A DNA stretch of 64,000 nucleotides, from positions 17,226 through 81,225 of the forward strand of contig JBBALI010000013.1 of NCBI GenBank assembly GCA_040403095.1, written 5' to 3'. Position 1 is the first letter of the stretch. Each line of letters begins with the position of its first letter. The notes under the pieces were generated by a model. The model worked only from the letters and a program-made list of their open reading frames with translations. It made no database searches and had not been told where the DNA came from. The DNA comes from JAQVCM01 sp040403095 (lineage in GTDB: Bacteria; Bacteroidota; Bacteroidia; Flavobacteriales_D; Crocinitomicaceae). This document shows, piece by piece, positions 57,701-64,000 of the stretch. The translations under genes and the position numbers were made by a program.

Positions 57701-60700
57701 GTTGTAGCTTCAAAAGCCAAAGCTGTAATATTACCTGCGGTTAAACCTAATGCGGTTAATTCGGAAGCTCTAATTATATATTGTGTTTTGGCTCCTCCCC
57801 ACGCTCCTGGAAACATAGTCACACCCAATAAAGATGATGTACCTGCACCTGCACCAAGATTTACATTTCCTGATTTGGAAACCAATAAACTCAAACTTGA
57901 TGAACTTCCTGAACAAAGAGGAGTAGGTGTTGCGGTAGAGGAAGCAGTGTATAAAACTACTCCTGACGCAGTTGCCGCAACGTTTTGAGATATACCATCA
58001 GCAGTTCCTGTAACAACTATATTTCCGTTGAATGAAGAAGCACTCGTTGGTGTAAATCTAACATAAACTGTTGCACTTACTGAACCTCCTGATTGAGGCA
58101 ATGCCAATGTTGAAGTGTAAGTACCACCAACTGTTGTTGAATAAGTATATCCTGCTAAAGCACCCACACTAAGGTCACCTGTTAAATTAAGGCCCGCAAC
58201 AGAAAAAGAGTTAGATGTTGAAGTACCATTTATACATACATTTCCAAAAGTTGCCAATGAACCACATGTAATAGATGGCACGGCCGCTTGTGTTGTGAAA
58301 CTAAAAGTTGTACAAGTATTGGTAGATGTACCTACGGAATTTTTTGGTACTACTCTCCAAAAATATGTTGTTAATGGATTTAAAGTTGCAGTGACAAAAG
58401 ATAATCCTGTTTGGCTCAAAGAAACACGAGCTCCTGCGACCTGATTATCAACATCTGCCTGAACAACGGATATATATACATCATAAGTAGAAGTGTAAGT
58501 GCCTGCGGTCCATGTTAAATTAACCACTTGGGAAACGCCAGTAGCCGCATTCGCTGGAGCTGTTAATGTTGGACATGTAGGCAGCGGTGTGCTCCATGCA
58601 TAAAACGTATTATTTGCAAATGACACTGGTCCAGGAGCTGTTGTTGCAGTAACTTTTGTTCCTGTTGCAGCAATTGCGGTTCCACCGCCTAAAGCTGTAC
58701 TTTTTAAATTCCAAGCACCTGTTAAAGCAGTAGCCTCAGATACAAATACTAAATCTTGCGTAAGTGTTGTAGCTAGGGCGTCTTGACTGTTGTAATTTAA
58801 TGTAATTGTACGGTTTGTTCCTGCCGTTCCTGCTGCAGCAGTATTTGTACCACTAACGGTAGCAGTATTAACTTTAAATGCTCTCGCACCAATAGCAGAA
58901 CCTGTTCCATTAGTTGCGTTGGAAGGCGCACCCATTTCAGTAACTTTTACTGTCAAAATATCTGCACCATCAATAAAACCAGCTCCTGTTCCTGTAAAAC
59001 AAGTAAAGGTACCACTAAATGGAAAGTTGAAAGTACCTCCAGTGGTTCCACCACCTCTTCCGGTTAGTGTCATTGAACCATTGGTAATGTATGTATTGGT
59101 AGCACCAAAAGTTGGTGTTGTACCTGCATAACCATTCCACGTAAAAATTAAATCTTTTGTTCCAAGATTTAATACATTTCCAGGTGCATTACCTGATGGA
59201 TTTAATAGGATTGGCGTTGTTGAACCAAATAAAATTAGGTTATCAGTAACAGTCATTCCCATGCCATTTCCAGCCAATGATAAGATATTTAATTTACGAC
59301 TGGTAGGGATGGCAGCATCTTCTCCTTGCACTACGGCTGCTGTTGCAGGAGAGAAAAAATTAGATGTCAAATTATACAATGCAATACGGGCTGTTGGAGC
59401 AGTTGCAGCAGTAGTAAATGTACCTCCAGTTGCTGTTCCTGAGGTGGCACCAAAACTTAATGTTGGCGCAGCTACGTATCCAAATCCCGCATTCGTAATG
59501 GTGAAGCTTAAAATTTGTCTATTTGCACCTATTACTGCTGTAGCAGCTGGCCAGCAATTGGTAGGAAACGCAATCGTCGCGCCAGTTCCACCACCTCCAG
59601 TAATCGTCAAAGTTGGTGGCACTGAATAACAAGCGGTTGTACCCACATTTAAATAAACAGAGACTACTCTGCCTTGGTTTACCGTTATTGTGAAATTAGC
59701 AGTTGCTAATGCTGTTGCAGATACCAATGTTCCTCCTGTTACTGTCACAGTTGGAGCTGATGTATAACCAGACCCTGAGTTTGTAACCAAATTTAATGCT
59801 GTCGGTCCAGCGAAACCAACAGTTGGTGCTACGGTATAATTATTACCACCTGCAGTGGTAGAAATTGCACCCACACCTGAGGAAGATTGAACCAAACCAC
59901 CCGAAAGTGTTGAAGCCCCTTGATCACTATTGATGGCAATCGTACCTGAAATGGTTGCAGCGCCTCCACTTTTTTGAGTTAGAGAGTTAGCTGGCCCTGC
60001 TATTTGTTGAATGTAAACGGCAGTAGCTGCTGCTGCTGTGGTAACTGTTCCACCAGCCACTCCAACACTAAAGACAATTCCAGGAGCAGACACGTAACCA
60101 GCTCCTGTTTGTGTAAGATTTAAACTTCGCACTGTTTGTGTTGTTGCATCGAAATTTACTGTAGCTTTTGCAACAGTACCAACGTATAAAAAAGTTGCCG
60201 TTCCACTTACAGCTATTCCACTTGTATGTGTTGGTGGTGCTGTATTTACGGGTGTTCCAGCTACTATACATGTGTACAAATTATTTCCATAAAAATATTG
60301 GGTTCCTAAAACATGTGCTTGTGCTCCCAAGAATGGAGTTCCAAGATTACCTATTGTACCAATCCACAATAAATTTTGTGCAATTCCAGAAGTATGAACT
60401 GGAGCAGATGGTCCGATATTGGCAGCCGCAGTGCAACGATAAACATTACTTCCGGAAACGTACAAAGTATTTAGTACACCTGTAATATTGGTCCATTGTG
60501 TAACCGCAACCCCAAAAACAACAGGAGCTGCAGAGTAAGCGGTACCCATACCAGTTACTACTAAACTTGAAACTTGTTGGTTAATTGTTTGACCATACAC
60601 CTGTGCAGTATTGTCTATTTTAAGTTTATTATTAGTGTTTAAAGAACCGGCAGTGTGTGTTAAACCATTTGATAACTTTAAATTTTGTGTGGTACTTATT

Positions 60701-61935
60701 ACATTAGCGCCTGTGTTTTGAAATGACAATGTTCTTACCAATCCATCAGCGGTACCATCTGTTAAAAAAGAACCAGTTCCAGATACGGTAGCACCAGATC
60801 CATTGAAATTTAAAGCTGTACTTGCACAAGCCAAATTAGCATAGCCATTGTTGGTAAAATTTCTCGAAATGTTTATTGTTTGACCTACAAGAGCAGGTGT
60901 GTGAGGCAAAAAAGAACCAGTGGAAGAAATAACTAGATCATTATAAACGGCGGCAGCGTTGGAAGTTGCATTCCATTGAAGACGACCGTTAATAGTAAGA
61001 TTTGTCACGATAATGGCTTGATCAACTGTAACAATAGCCCCAGAAGCAATCGTTACATCAGCCCCCGGATTTGGAACTGCCCCACTAGCCCAAGTAGCTG
61101 GTGAAGACCATAAACCACCCAAAGCAGTTGAAGTACTTGTTGGTGGTGTTGTACTTGCAACAACAGAAATATTATCAATAGAACCTGAAGGAGTAGCTCC
61201 ACCAGAAGTGTCACTTTTCCACATAAAAATAAGGCGCACTGTCTGCCCAGCAAAAGAGGGAGGAATTACTAAATTGGCTGTTTGAGGAGTAGCTATTAAC
61301 ACATGAAAAGCAAGCTGAGTAGCACCGGTCAAAGACGCGGGAATTGGACCAGCAGTTCCACTTCCAGCATGCAATGAGCCAACAGGAGTAACAGTAGTGG
61401 GAGCAATATAAACCTGAATCATATCCCATGTTGACTCTCCGTTAGAGACGAATGTATAAGTCAAAGGTATGTAAGTTGCACCGGCAGGAATTGCTATGTC
61501 TCGGTAAAAATAACAAGAATTAGAGGACGCAACATCATAAACATTGCTCGTTCCCCCATTGTTTGAAATATAAGCCGATCTTCCTGCAAAGGGAGCGGTA
61601 ACTACACCAGAACCAACAACCCATTGATTAGTCGAGGTAGCAAAGTTAGCTACAGTCCACCCATTAGACGCAAAAGTAGTACCATTATTAAAACCCCCAT
61701 CACCAGTTGGATCAACCAAAGTCTGCCCCGACGCAACATTTTGAAACATCAAAAAACAAAACGCCAAGAAACCAACAAACTTCGCAGTAAGTTGGCCAAT
61801 AGAATGAGCATTTTGCTTGAATCTAGAACTTTTTGTTTGATCTACAATTTCAATCGTTTTTGGGATTTTATTAGAAAAACTGACACCATCAGTATTTCCA
61901 GCATAACCACCCAAGTTTGAGTAATTTGTTTTCAT
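48778..61935 (-). CDS. Giant secreted modular protein with lectin-like and Ig-like domains and T9SS sorting domain (~4385 residues)
   Basis: I start at the ATG at 61935, because the open frame to 61989 includes the conserved leader element. The N-terminus is unusual: ~48 polar residues precede a hydrophobic core (FVGFLAFCFLMFQ) and ASGQ, an extended signal peptide. Then follow a beta-sandwich region (1-280), a G8-like motif near 290 (WSSPATWASGAVPNPG), and a long region of short Gly/Thr/Ala-rich strands (300-1100). Next is a duplicated block: QYIIRASELTALG modules near 1380 and 2040, each followed by an Ig-like module and a lectin-like beta-sandwich (GGADGMSFNFGDDV, near 1700 and 2370). From about 2550 to 4000 run Ig-like modules (YQWQVNGVNVG, LTVNPVTTISTQP). 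The shared C-terminal cassette runs from about 4010 and ends in the type A sorting domain. Probably surface-displayed. Confidence 0.87.
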   Translation of the reverse strand: MKTNYSNLGGYAGNTDGVSFSNKIPKTIEIVDQTKSSRFKQNAHSIGQLTAKFVGFLAFCFLMFQNVASGQTLVDPTGDGGFNNGTTFASNGWTVANFATSTNQWVVGSGVVTAPFAGRSAYISNNGGTSNVYDVASSNSCYFYRDIAIPAGATYIPLTYTFVSNGESTWDMIQVYIAPTTVTPVGSLHAGSGTAGPIPASLTGATQLAFHVLIATPQTANLVIPPSFAGQTVRLIFMWKSDTSGGATPSGSIDNISVVASTTPPTSTSTALGGLWSSPATWASGAVPNPGADVTIASGAIVTVDQAIIVTNLTINGRLQWNATSNAAAVYNDLVISSTGSFLPHTPALVGQTINISRNFTNNGYANLACASTALNFNGSGATVSGTGSFLTDGTADGLVRTLSFQNTGANVISTTQNLKLSNGLTHTAGSLNTNNKLKIDNTAQVYGQTINQQVSSLVVTGMGTAYSAAPVVFGVAVTQWTNITGVLNTLYVSGSNVYRCTAAANIGPSAPVHTSGIAQNLLWIGTIGNLGTPFLGAQAHVLGTQYFYGNNLYTCIVAGTPVNTAPPTHTSGIAVSGTATFLYVGTVAKATVNFDATTQTVRSLNLTQTGAGYVSAPGIVFSVGVAGGTVTTAAAATAVYIQQIAGPANSLTQKSGGAATISGTIAINSDQGASTLSGGLVQSSSGVGAISTTAGGNNYTVAPTVGFAGPTALNLVTNSGSGYTSAPTVTVTGGTLVSATALATANFTITVNQGRVVSVYLNVGTTACYSVPPTLTITGGGGTGATIAFPTNCWPAATAVIGANRQILSFTITNAGFGYVAAPTLSFGATSGTATGGTFTTAATAPTARIALYNLTSNFFSPATAAVVQGEDAAIPTSRKLNILSLAGNGMGMTVTDNLILFGSTTPILLNPSGNAPGNVLNLGTKDLIFTWNGYAGTTPTFGATNTYITNGSMTLTGRGGGTTGGTFNFPFSGTFTCFTGTGAGFIDGADILTVKVTEMGAPSNATNGTGSAIGARAFKVNTATVSGTNTAAAGTAGTNRTITLNYNSQDALATTLTQDLVFVSEATALTGAWNLKSTALGGGTAIAATGTKVTATTAPGPVSFANNTFYAWSTPLPTCPTLTAPANAATGVSQVVNLTWTAGTYTSTYDVYISVVQADVDNQVAGARVSLSQTGLSFVTATLNPLTTYFWRVVPKNSVGTSTNTCTTFSFTTQAAVPSITCGSLATFGNVCINGTSTSNSFSVAGLNLTGDLSVGALAGYTYSTTVGGTYTSTLALPQSGGSVSATVYVRFTPTSASSFNGNIVVTGTADGISQNVAATASGVVLYTASSTATPTPLCSGSSSSLSLLVSKSGNVNLGAGAGTSSLLGVTMFPGAWGGAKTQYIIRASELTALGLTAGNITALAFEATTSGQAYPGFALSIGATSNTVMTNSFISTGLTQVFSSASYTPTIGVNTLTFSSGFNWDGVSNIVVSFCWSTGLTTSTGSTVKTDVVSFVSSYGWQVDSQTSGTVCGTVGTPTGGSASTPGSTRPRFIFTGNNAPAATSFSWSDGSSTVGTSNPLSVLPSSTTSYTGSALVAGCPVAASLIVLTVTPPLNAPTFTNNNAQCGSGIPSVTFAGANSQPSPNLNWYTASSGGTNANPSAYSGAVTTTYYNNSFATGLTANGVTGLVNGNASYTGTTVQITPNAASQVGGFTIPGTGIDVDAHEFSFKLLTTTGGADGMSFNFGDDVPATSGTAEAGAGTKLSVTFNTYGTPGITVKYNGASLGFFNTDLTWRGTNAQMLISINNAGQITVSVNGTPVLSNIQLPAAYLSANKSAWTFNYLARTGAVTSFHTIDDVIIKYAAFVPATTFPTAISATTTWYVSENVGACESPRTPVTVTVNTPDPLTAAATVTNIACLGSSTALSVTKTGTSNTYSPLTWSLTSYTGSGLSGATTTSLSTPLIITPTAAGTYNFLITGIDGACTATSNISVIVSNPLTGLTAVAVASNSTICSGNSTSLSVTIPDAVKTLGAGATTSVTVAQSFFPGAWGGAKTQYIIRASELTALGMTAGNISGVAFEPTTSGQTYTGFQLWVNTTANASMTTTFLPNGTQVYLATGTNNGYLPVANTVNTLAFGTGAGSSSSFNWDGTSNLVLTFSWSSVPTASTSTGTTMKVDAPGFTCSAYEQSDVITPAAQLAMAVGDGVGTSRPKFIFTVNTAQAPFTYSWSNGASVVGTTNPLSVSPTSTTNYTCTPTVAGCPLISNAVTVTVTPPLSVPIASNSTQCGPAIPTAYMSTGNAQSSPVYNWYSASTGGTALNTMTTYYNNDFSTSLTANGVTGIIYADANLNTTTGFVRLTSNTASMNGALSIPAIGINANAYQFGFDLTTPTGGADGMSFNFGDDVDPVSVTPTAEVGSGTKLSVTFDIYDAAGTPATGQGIRVKYAGVELAYNSTNLAWIGTAFAPILIDINSAGQISVTAGGVLVISNLQLPAGFLAANKSSWAFAYKARTGGVFGVHRIDNVLIKYLPTPNSTYPNSVSSTTTFYVSESVGTCESPRTPITVNVLSNTPPAAPTVTSTPTINVGGTSSYTATGVVGGTISWYSSALGGAVLGTGTTFTSPTQCTPNTNITYFASDDDGTCVSSTRGSSITAVRPLITTDPTNALICTTGGNVVLSANVTGGSSIAWSPGTNLTSTTALVTTASPTTTTQYTFNANVAGCSTQSGTVNVGVIAGAAFTPTATPASLCEGGTSVLASNLASAGFTVSTITNAPSTAPGTAVTLANGTATPVVALTSGSNDDGGWGAIPLGFTYNFFGANYTSVNASTNGLIQFGAYNANGGAVAPYGLADFTYANAFPTTLEPMNIVAGGACDLTITNGTVRYWTEGLAPTRAFVISYNVNGLGSGNNTFQIKLFETTGIVEVHVTSNTAQTASNKAIGVNNFDGTIGNTAYNNIANLTNTAYRFVPGAAYTFQWSVGGSNASGASTSTSYTTPQLNSPGSIVYSVAATNPLTQCASIQPVTITVNPKPTAPISGGNVTACSNITPQTLSVTAPVGCTIDWYAGSTGGTVLASGTGTATFSVTTAGTYYAEARNTTTGCTSPTRTAVVYTQTVAPAAPTVTTPIAFCENAIATALSATAAGTNTLNWYTVPTGGTPSSTAPTPLTTTATTLNYYVTQVDAVNSCESDRALIAVNINATPLAPTTSAAGPYCENAVATPLSATATGANTLNWYTVATGGTGSGTAITPATTPAATTLYYVSQTAAYTLPTITCESTRASISVLVNPNITASVDNSATTTSLCTGGNIDFTATPTNGGATPSYQWQVNGVNVGTNSPTYTLTPSLFSDNAGNAAYSSGWSNSSNGGSGFGAWNMTIGANTGTFIGNPLNDGNGTAGIGTDAFGMYATGSAYLNALRPINGGMQVGDTLSFYWIFNWDANGGNKGFDFKNGGTTVFNINNGGSATITSTAGTVNTTYGTTPMLVKLVRISASQYAFSMTSRSSGGTYTNTITNSTSIDGINFYIGNQNDGSGNRNMYVNNLIMKKYYEVVVNMTPSAQTCLTSSSVTPSNTIVLGYSPSTPTVAIVAGSTTTICPGTSLSFSVSSSANLGATPTYQWQVNGVDVSGATNSTFSSTTLANGNVVSLIVTSSISGGCLTSTTASSNNISVTVQSPTAISTQPTDAAACLGATQIFSAAATGTGTISYQWYKSNTLITGNPTAITNSLTLSGLVAGSAADYYLRATGTCGSANSDTITLTLNPNTAITTQPIALSQCVGTNALFSTAATGFGTLTFQWRKNGSAIIGATNDTLILSNIQSTDAATYSVLVTGGCNSLASSSVALTVNQLVNFVTQPAATPTVCAGSTTNLSASVTGAGTLSYQWQLSGVNVPSATGASLSISNTQAINGGVYTLIATSSLCGADTSTVSTLTVNPVTTISTQPIDVTLCNGSDALFNVVTAGIGTINYQWRYNGTNIPGATNDTLLVNNIINTANAGTYSVVVTGGTCSSGTINSTTVSLNIQSSTNAVSGSQSATCVVKGSDWIHFYTSDGKLLVSIKTAANSDLGAVTATSYVNADAQITTACADPAATSFHTAVLGRNWYINPTNNLPATIRLPITNAEVTALIAKSATTSANPNDNVFSIANINLSKYNGLNENGSWQDNCNTATNTSNATSNLYIPQASNGTISVANGFIETIAGSSFLEFNIPGFSEFWLMNSGNATPLPVQLKSLTASCNEEEVVVKWSTATEQNSQSFKVERSRDLAIWEFVTEIDAAGNSTSSIDYSVNDFDPISGVSYYRLKQVDFNGVERIYGPISVSCSEIENSMVVFPNPTKGNFTVEISSAENITDAQIQITDLTGKVINERAANILEGKSQFTFEGLDLQLGTYIINLQAGNGKINPVRVVVN
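53950..57900 (-). repeat. Duplicated QYIIRASEL-Ig-lectin block inside giant gene 2
   Basis: Two blocks of ~2 kb follow each other. QYIIRASELTALG is encoded near 57780 and near 55815; the lectin-like motif GGADGMSFNFGDDV near 56760 and near 54790. Offsets are about 1970 bases in both cases. Identity is clear at protein level but lower than between the repeats in giant gene 1, so the duplication is older. Borders are approximate. Confidence 0.75.
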
Positions 61936-61951
61936 AGTTTTTGTTTTTACT

Positions 61952-61968
61952 GCTGCTAAGCTTAAAAA
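61952..61968 (-). promoter_or_regulatory. Conserved leader element of giant gene 2
   Basis: TTTTTAAGCTTAGCAGC on the minus strand, 16 bases before the ATG at 61935; 16 of 17 bases equal the element at 47934-47950, at the same distance from the start. This supports the start choice and suggests a shared translation or transcription signal. Confidence 0.7.
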
Positions 61969-62811
61969 TCGTTTCATTATATATAGCAAAAACCCAACAT
62001 CTAGTTAAATACATAACACAATGCAAGGTTTGTTTTTAATTTTTAAATCATTAAGGCCAAAAAAAACCATTAATGAAGTATTAATAGTAGCAATGTGGGG
62101 GTTAAATAAGTGTTAAAAATCTATTCAATACGATTATGTTCGAATAACGAATATTAACATCAATTGGTTAGAAAAAAAATGAAATAAATCTAAAATGTTA
62201 AATTAGTATTATCTCTGTTTTATTTTCTTCATCTAAAATACGGTCTACTAAATTAATTTAAACATTATTTACCCTGACAACGAATGAACAAAAACATAGG
62301 TGTATCGAACATAATGTTATTTTCTATGAATATCGATATATTAAAAGTGCCAATTTTACATAAAATGTTAAAAAAGAATTTTTATTCAGAAAAAGTTAAT
62401 TTTTACACATCCTTGTGGTTTTTTTTCAAAATATAATTATGGGAAAAATAACATATTTGTTCAATATCAAACGATTAAACAGTTAATATTAGGAAATTAA
62501 AATATTTAAAAGTTTAATTTTTAGATTTCTTCCAAATTGATCCAAGAACTTCAAAATAATCTTTCTGATTGGTAGCCAAATCAAAGTTAAAATGTAACAA
62601 AATCAAAGTCATTTTTGTCTTGGATTATCCGTCAGGTGACATTGGTTTAAATAGAAAATAGCTTTAATATTCACTGCTCTTACAACTGGATGTTTGATAC
62701 TTAAAGGCATCAAGCGAAAATTGCGAATCTGGGGCTACAAACAATGATCGCCTGAAAAAATTTTGATCGCTGTTTAATCGCTAAATAAGAAATGAAAATA
62801 ACGCTCAAAAA

Positions 62812-62861
62812 ATAATCTGTGATTAAGAAGATGGCAGTTTGGGCAGGGATGCACAGATTAT
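62812..62861. repeat. Inverted repeat with 30-base loop
   Basis: ATAATCTGTG at 62812-62821 pairs with CACAGATTAT at 62852-62861. The loop holds CAGTTTGGGCA (62835-62845), whose exact reverse complement TGCCCAAACTG lies at 62951-62961 beside the palindrome core. The two inverted repeats are therefore interleaved. Confidence 0.6.
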
Positions 62862-62933
62862 AAATTCATGTTTGCTTTGTATTCAAGCTTTCTATTTAAT
62901 ACCAATATCTCAATATAAATTGGCAATTACTTT

Positions 62934-62961
62934 ACAGAGACAATGCATTGTGCCCAAACTG
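62934..62961. repeat. Decayed member of the CAATGCATTG palindrome family
   Basis: The core CAATGCATTG is intact at 62941-62950 and the right arm continues TGCCCAAACTG, close to the right arm of the 6174-6217 palindrome (TGCCCCAACTG). The left arm no longer matches, so the element is degenerate. Confidence 0.55.
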
Positions 62962-62979
62962 ATCTCTAAAATCTTAAAC

Positions 62980-63014
62980 AAAAAAAATCCCACTCGAAAT
63001 GAGTGAGATCTTTT
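62980..63014 (-). terminator. Intrinsic terminator of the third giant gene
   Basis: Stem GAGTG(A/G)GAT with ATCCCACTC (one mismatch), small loop, and eight T on the minus strand; 19 bases after the stop at 63033. Same type as the other two. Confidence 0.75.
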
Positions 63015-63032
63015 CAATTGTTAACTTATCAG

Positions 63033-64000
63033 TTAATTCACAACAACCCTTACCGGCTGAATATTGTGATTTGAAGAATTCAATTGAATAATGTAAGTAC
63101 CTAATTGCAATTCTTGATTTTCGAAAATGGCCTGAGTTTTCCCTTGCATGATACTAATGTTTCTAGTTGAAATTACTTTCCCAGAAAGATCAGTAATTAC
63201 CAATTGAGAATCGCTTAAATTTTCATCTGTTATGATTTCGACTGTAAAGTTTCCTTTGGTTGGATTTGGATAAACAATCATACCATTACTTTCCTCAGCA
63301 CAAGAAACACTTATTGGACCATAAATTGACTCAGCACCATTGAAGTCAGCTTGAACCAAACGATAATAAGAAGTACCACCAAAAGGATCAATATCAACAG
63401 TTGCATAATTGATGCTGTAATTTGAATTTCCAGCAGCATTCACAGTTGACACATATTCCCATTGACTTAAATCTCTGCTTCTTTCAAGGATGAAGTATTG
63501 AGAGTTTTGCTCGGATGCAGTGGTCCATTTTACATCAACTTGAGATTTTTCGTTGCAATTGGCAGCAAAACTTGTGAGCTGAACTGGAAGTGGACTTGCA
63601 TTTCCAGAGTTCATTAACCAAAATTCTGAAAATCCAGGAATGGTGAACTCAATGTAAGAAGAACCAGCAATCGTTTCAATGAAACCATTTGCAATTGAAA
63701 TCGCTCCATTTCCAACTTGGTTTAAATATAAATTGCTAGTCGCATAACTTGAACTGTCTGCAGGGTTGCAATTGTCTTGCCAGCTACCATTCTCATTTAA
63801 TCCGTTGTATTTACTCAAATTGATATTTGCGATTGAGAATACATCGTCATTCGGGTTAAATGTTGTAGTAGCTGATTTAGCAATCAGCGCTGTAACTTCT
63901 GCATTAGTAATTGGAAGACGAATTGTCGCAGGAAGATTGTTGGTTGGATTGATGTACCAGTTTCTGCCCAAGACAGCCGTATGGAAAGTTGTACCTGCTG
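63033..64000 (-). CDS. Third giant T9SS protein, C-terminal part only (5' end beyond window)
   Basis: The frame is open to the window edge and continues past it; the residues at the edge (AGTTFHTAVLGRNW) match the same place in the two other giant proteins. The ~320 visible residues hold most of the shared cassette: NPTNNLPATIRLPITNAEV, NLSKYNGLNENGSWQDNC, ETIAGSSYIEFTIPGFSEFW, then PLPVQLTSFAANC with a fibronectin-like VKWTTASEQNSQYFILERSR. The type A sorting domain starts VYPNPTKGNFTVEI and ends QPVRVVVN. Its N-terminal architecture is unknown. It is in tandem with the other two genes, same strand, and has the same terminator type. Confidence 0.92.
   Translation of the reverse strand, partial: AGTTFHTAVLGRNWYINPTNNLPATIRLPITNAEVTALIAKSATTTFNPNDDVFSIANINLSKYNGLNENGSWQDNCNPADSSSYATSNLYLNQVGNGAISIANGFIETIAGSSYIEFTIPGFSEFWLMNSGNASPLPVQLTSFAANCNEKSQVDVKWTTASEQNSQYFILERSRDLSQWEYVSTVNAAGNSNYSINYATVDIDPFGGTSYYRLVQADFNGAESIYGPISVSCAEESNGMIVYPNPTKGNFTVEIITDENLSDSQLVITDLSGKVISTRNISIMQGKTQAIFENQELQLGTYIIQLNSSNHNIQPVRVVVN

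Larger units (their letters stand above)
61936..63032. other. Non-coding region upstream of giant gene 2
   Basis: About 1.1 kb without a supported gene. It contains the leader of giant gene 2, very AT-rich sequence at 62000-62560, a 10-bp inverted repeat with 30-base loop at 62812-62861, a decayed palindrome core at 62934-62961, and the terminator of the third giant gene at 62980-63014. Confidence 0.6.

Noticed and set aside
61936..61989. Earlier starts for giant gene 2 (TTG at 61989, ATG at 61977)
   Set aside because: They include the 17-base leader element that is non-coding and equally spaced in giant gene 1.

Overview
This window is AT-rich bacterial chromosome, most likely from the Bacteroidota, order Flavobacteriales, and perhaps a Crocinitomicaceae/Fluviicola-type organism (the family guess is weak). 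The support is a type IX secretion (T9SS) lipoprotein of the PorW/SprE type, several secreted proteins ending in T9SS type A sorting domains, a MurF-alanine racemase fusion, and Bacteroidota-style promoters (TTTG, about 20 bases, TAnnTTTG). I see no tRNA, rRNA, CRISPR array, prophage or transposase gene.

Left part (1-20 kb). On the minus strand lie a fused methylmalonyl-CoA mutase (small and large subunits in one chain, cut by the left edge), an EI24-type membrane protein and a 56-residue membrane protein. A secreted subtilisin-like protease on the plus strand follows, separated by a long palindrome from rlmN and an LTA-synthase-like sulfatase-fold enzyme. Next come a secreted amidohydrolase, a 1344-residue T9SS-exported protein, and a minus-strand run of an acidic protein, an M28 peptidase and a MORN/YwqK-repeat protein. 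Thymidine kinase is divergent from that run.

Middle (20-35 kb). Mostly housekeeping: murF-alr (TTG start), an MscS channel overlapping cutC, and a minus-strand group of porW/sprE, atpZ and an AtpI-like membrane protein that is not joined to ATP synthase genes here. Then follow a GT4 glycosyltransferase, a leucyl aminopeptidase-pdxA pair, a repeat-rich gap, and a small plus-strand cassette of acyl carrier protein, KAS III, GT2 glycosyltransferase and GNAT acetyltransferase that looks like glycan or lipid decoration.

Right part (35-64 kb). Three minus-strand genes for giant secreted proteins lie in tandem: 4245 residues, about 4385 residues, and one cut by the right edge. Their N-terminal architectures differ (beta-helix modules in the first; G8-like, lectin-like and Ig-like modules in the second), but all end in the same ~370-residue C-terminal cassette. 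The same hairpin terminator type follows each. The two visible starts share a 17-base leader element at identical distance from the ATG. The gene-free stretches carry palindromes, including a perfect 46-bp one whose arm is expanded into a 17-bp tandem array.

How the parts connect: PorW/SprE is a T9SS component, and at least five products in the window (the subtilase, the 1344-residue protein and the three giants) carry features of its cargo. The most unusual material is the giant-gene locus with its shared C-terminal cassette and leader, and the palindrome/tandem-array element at 34.9-35.1 kb.
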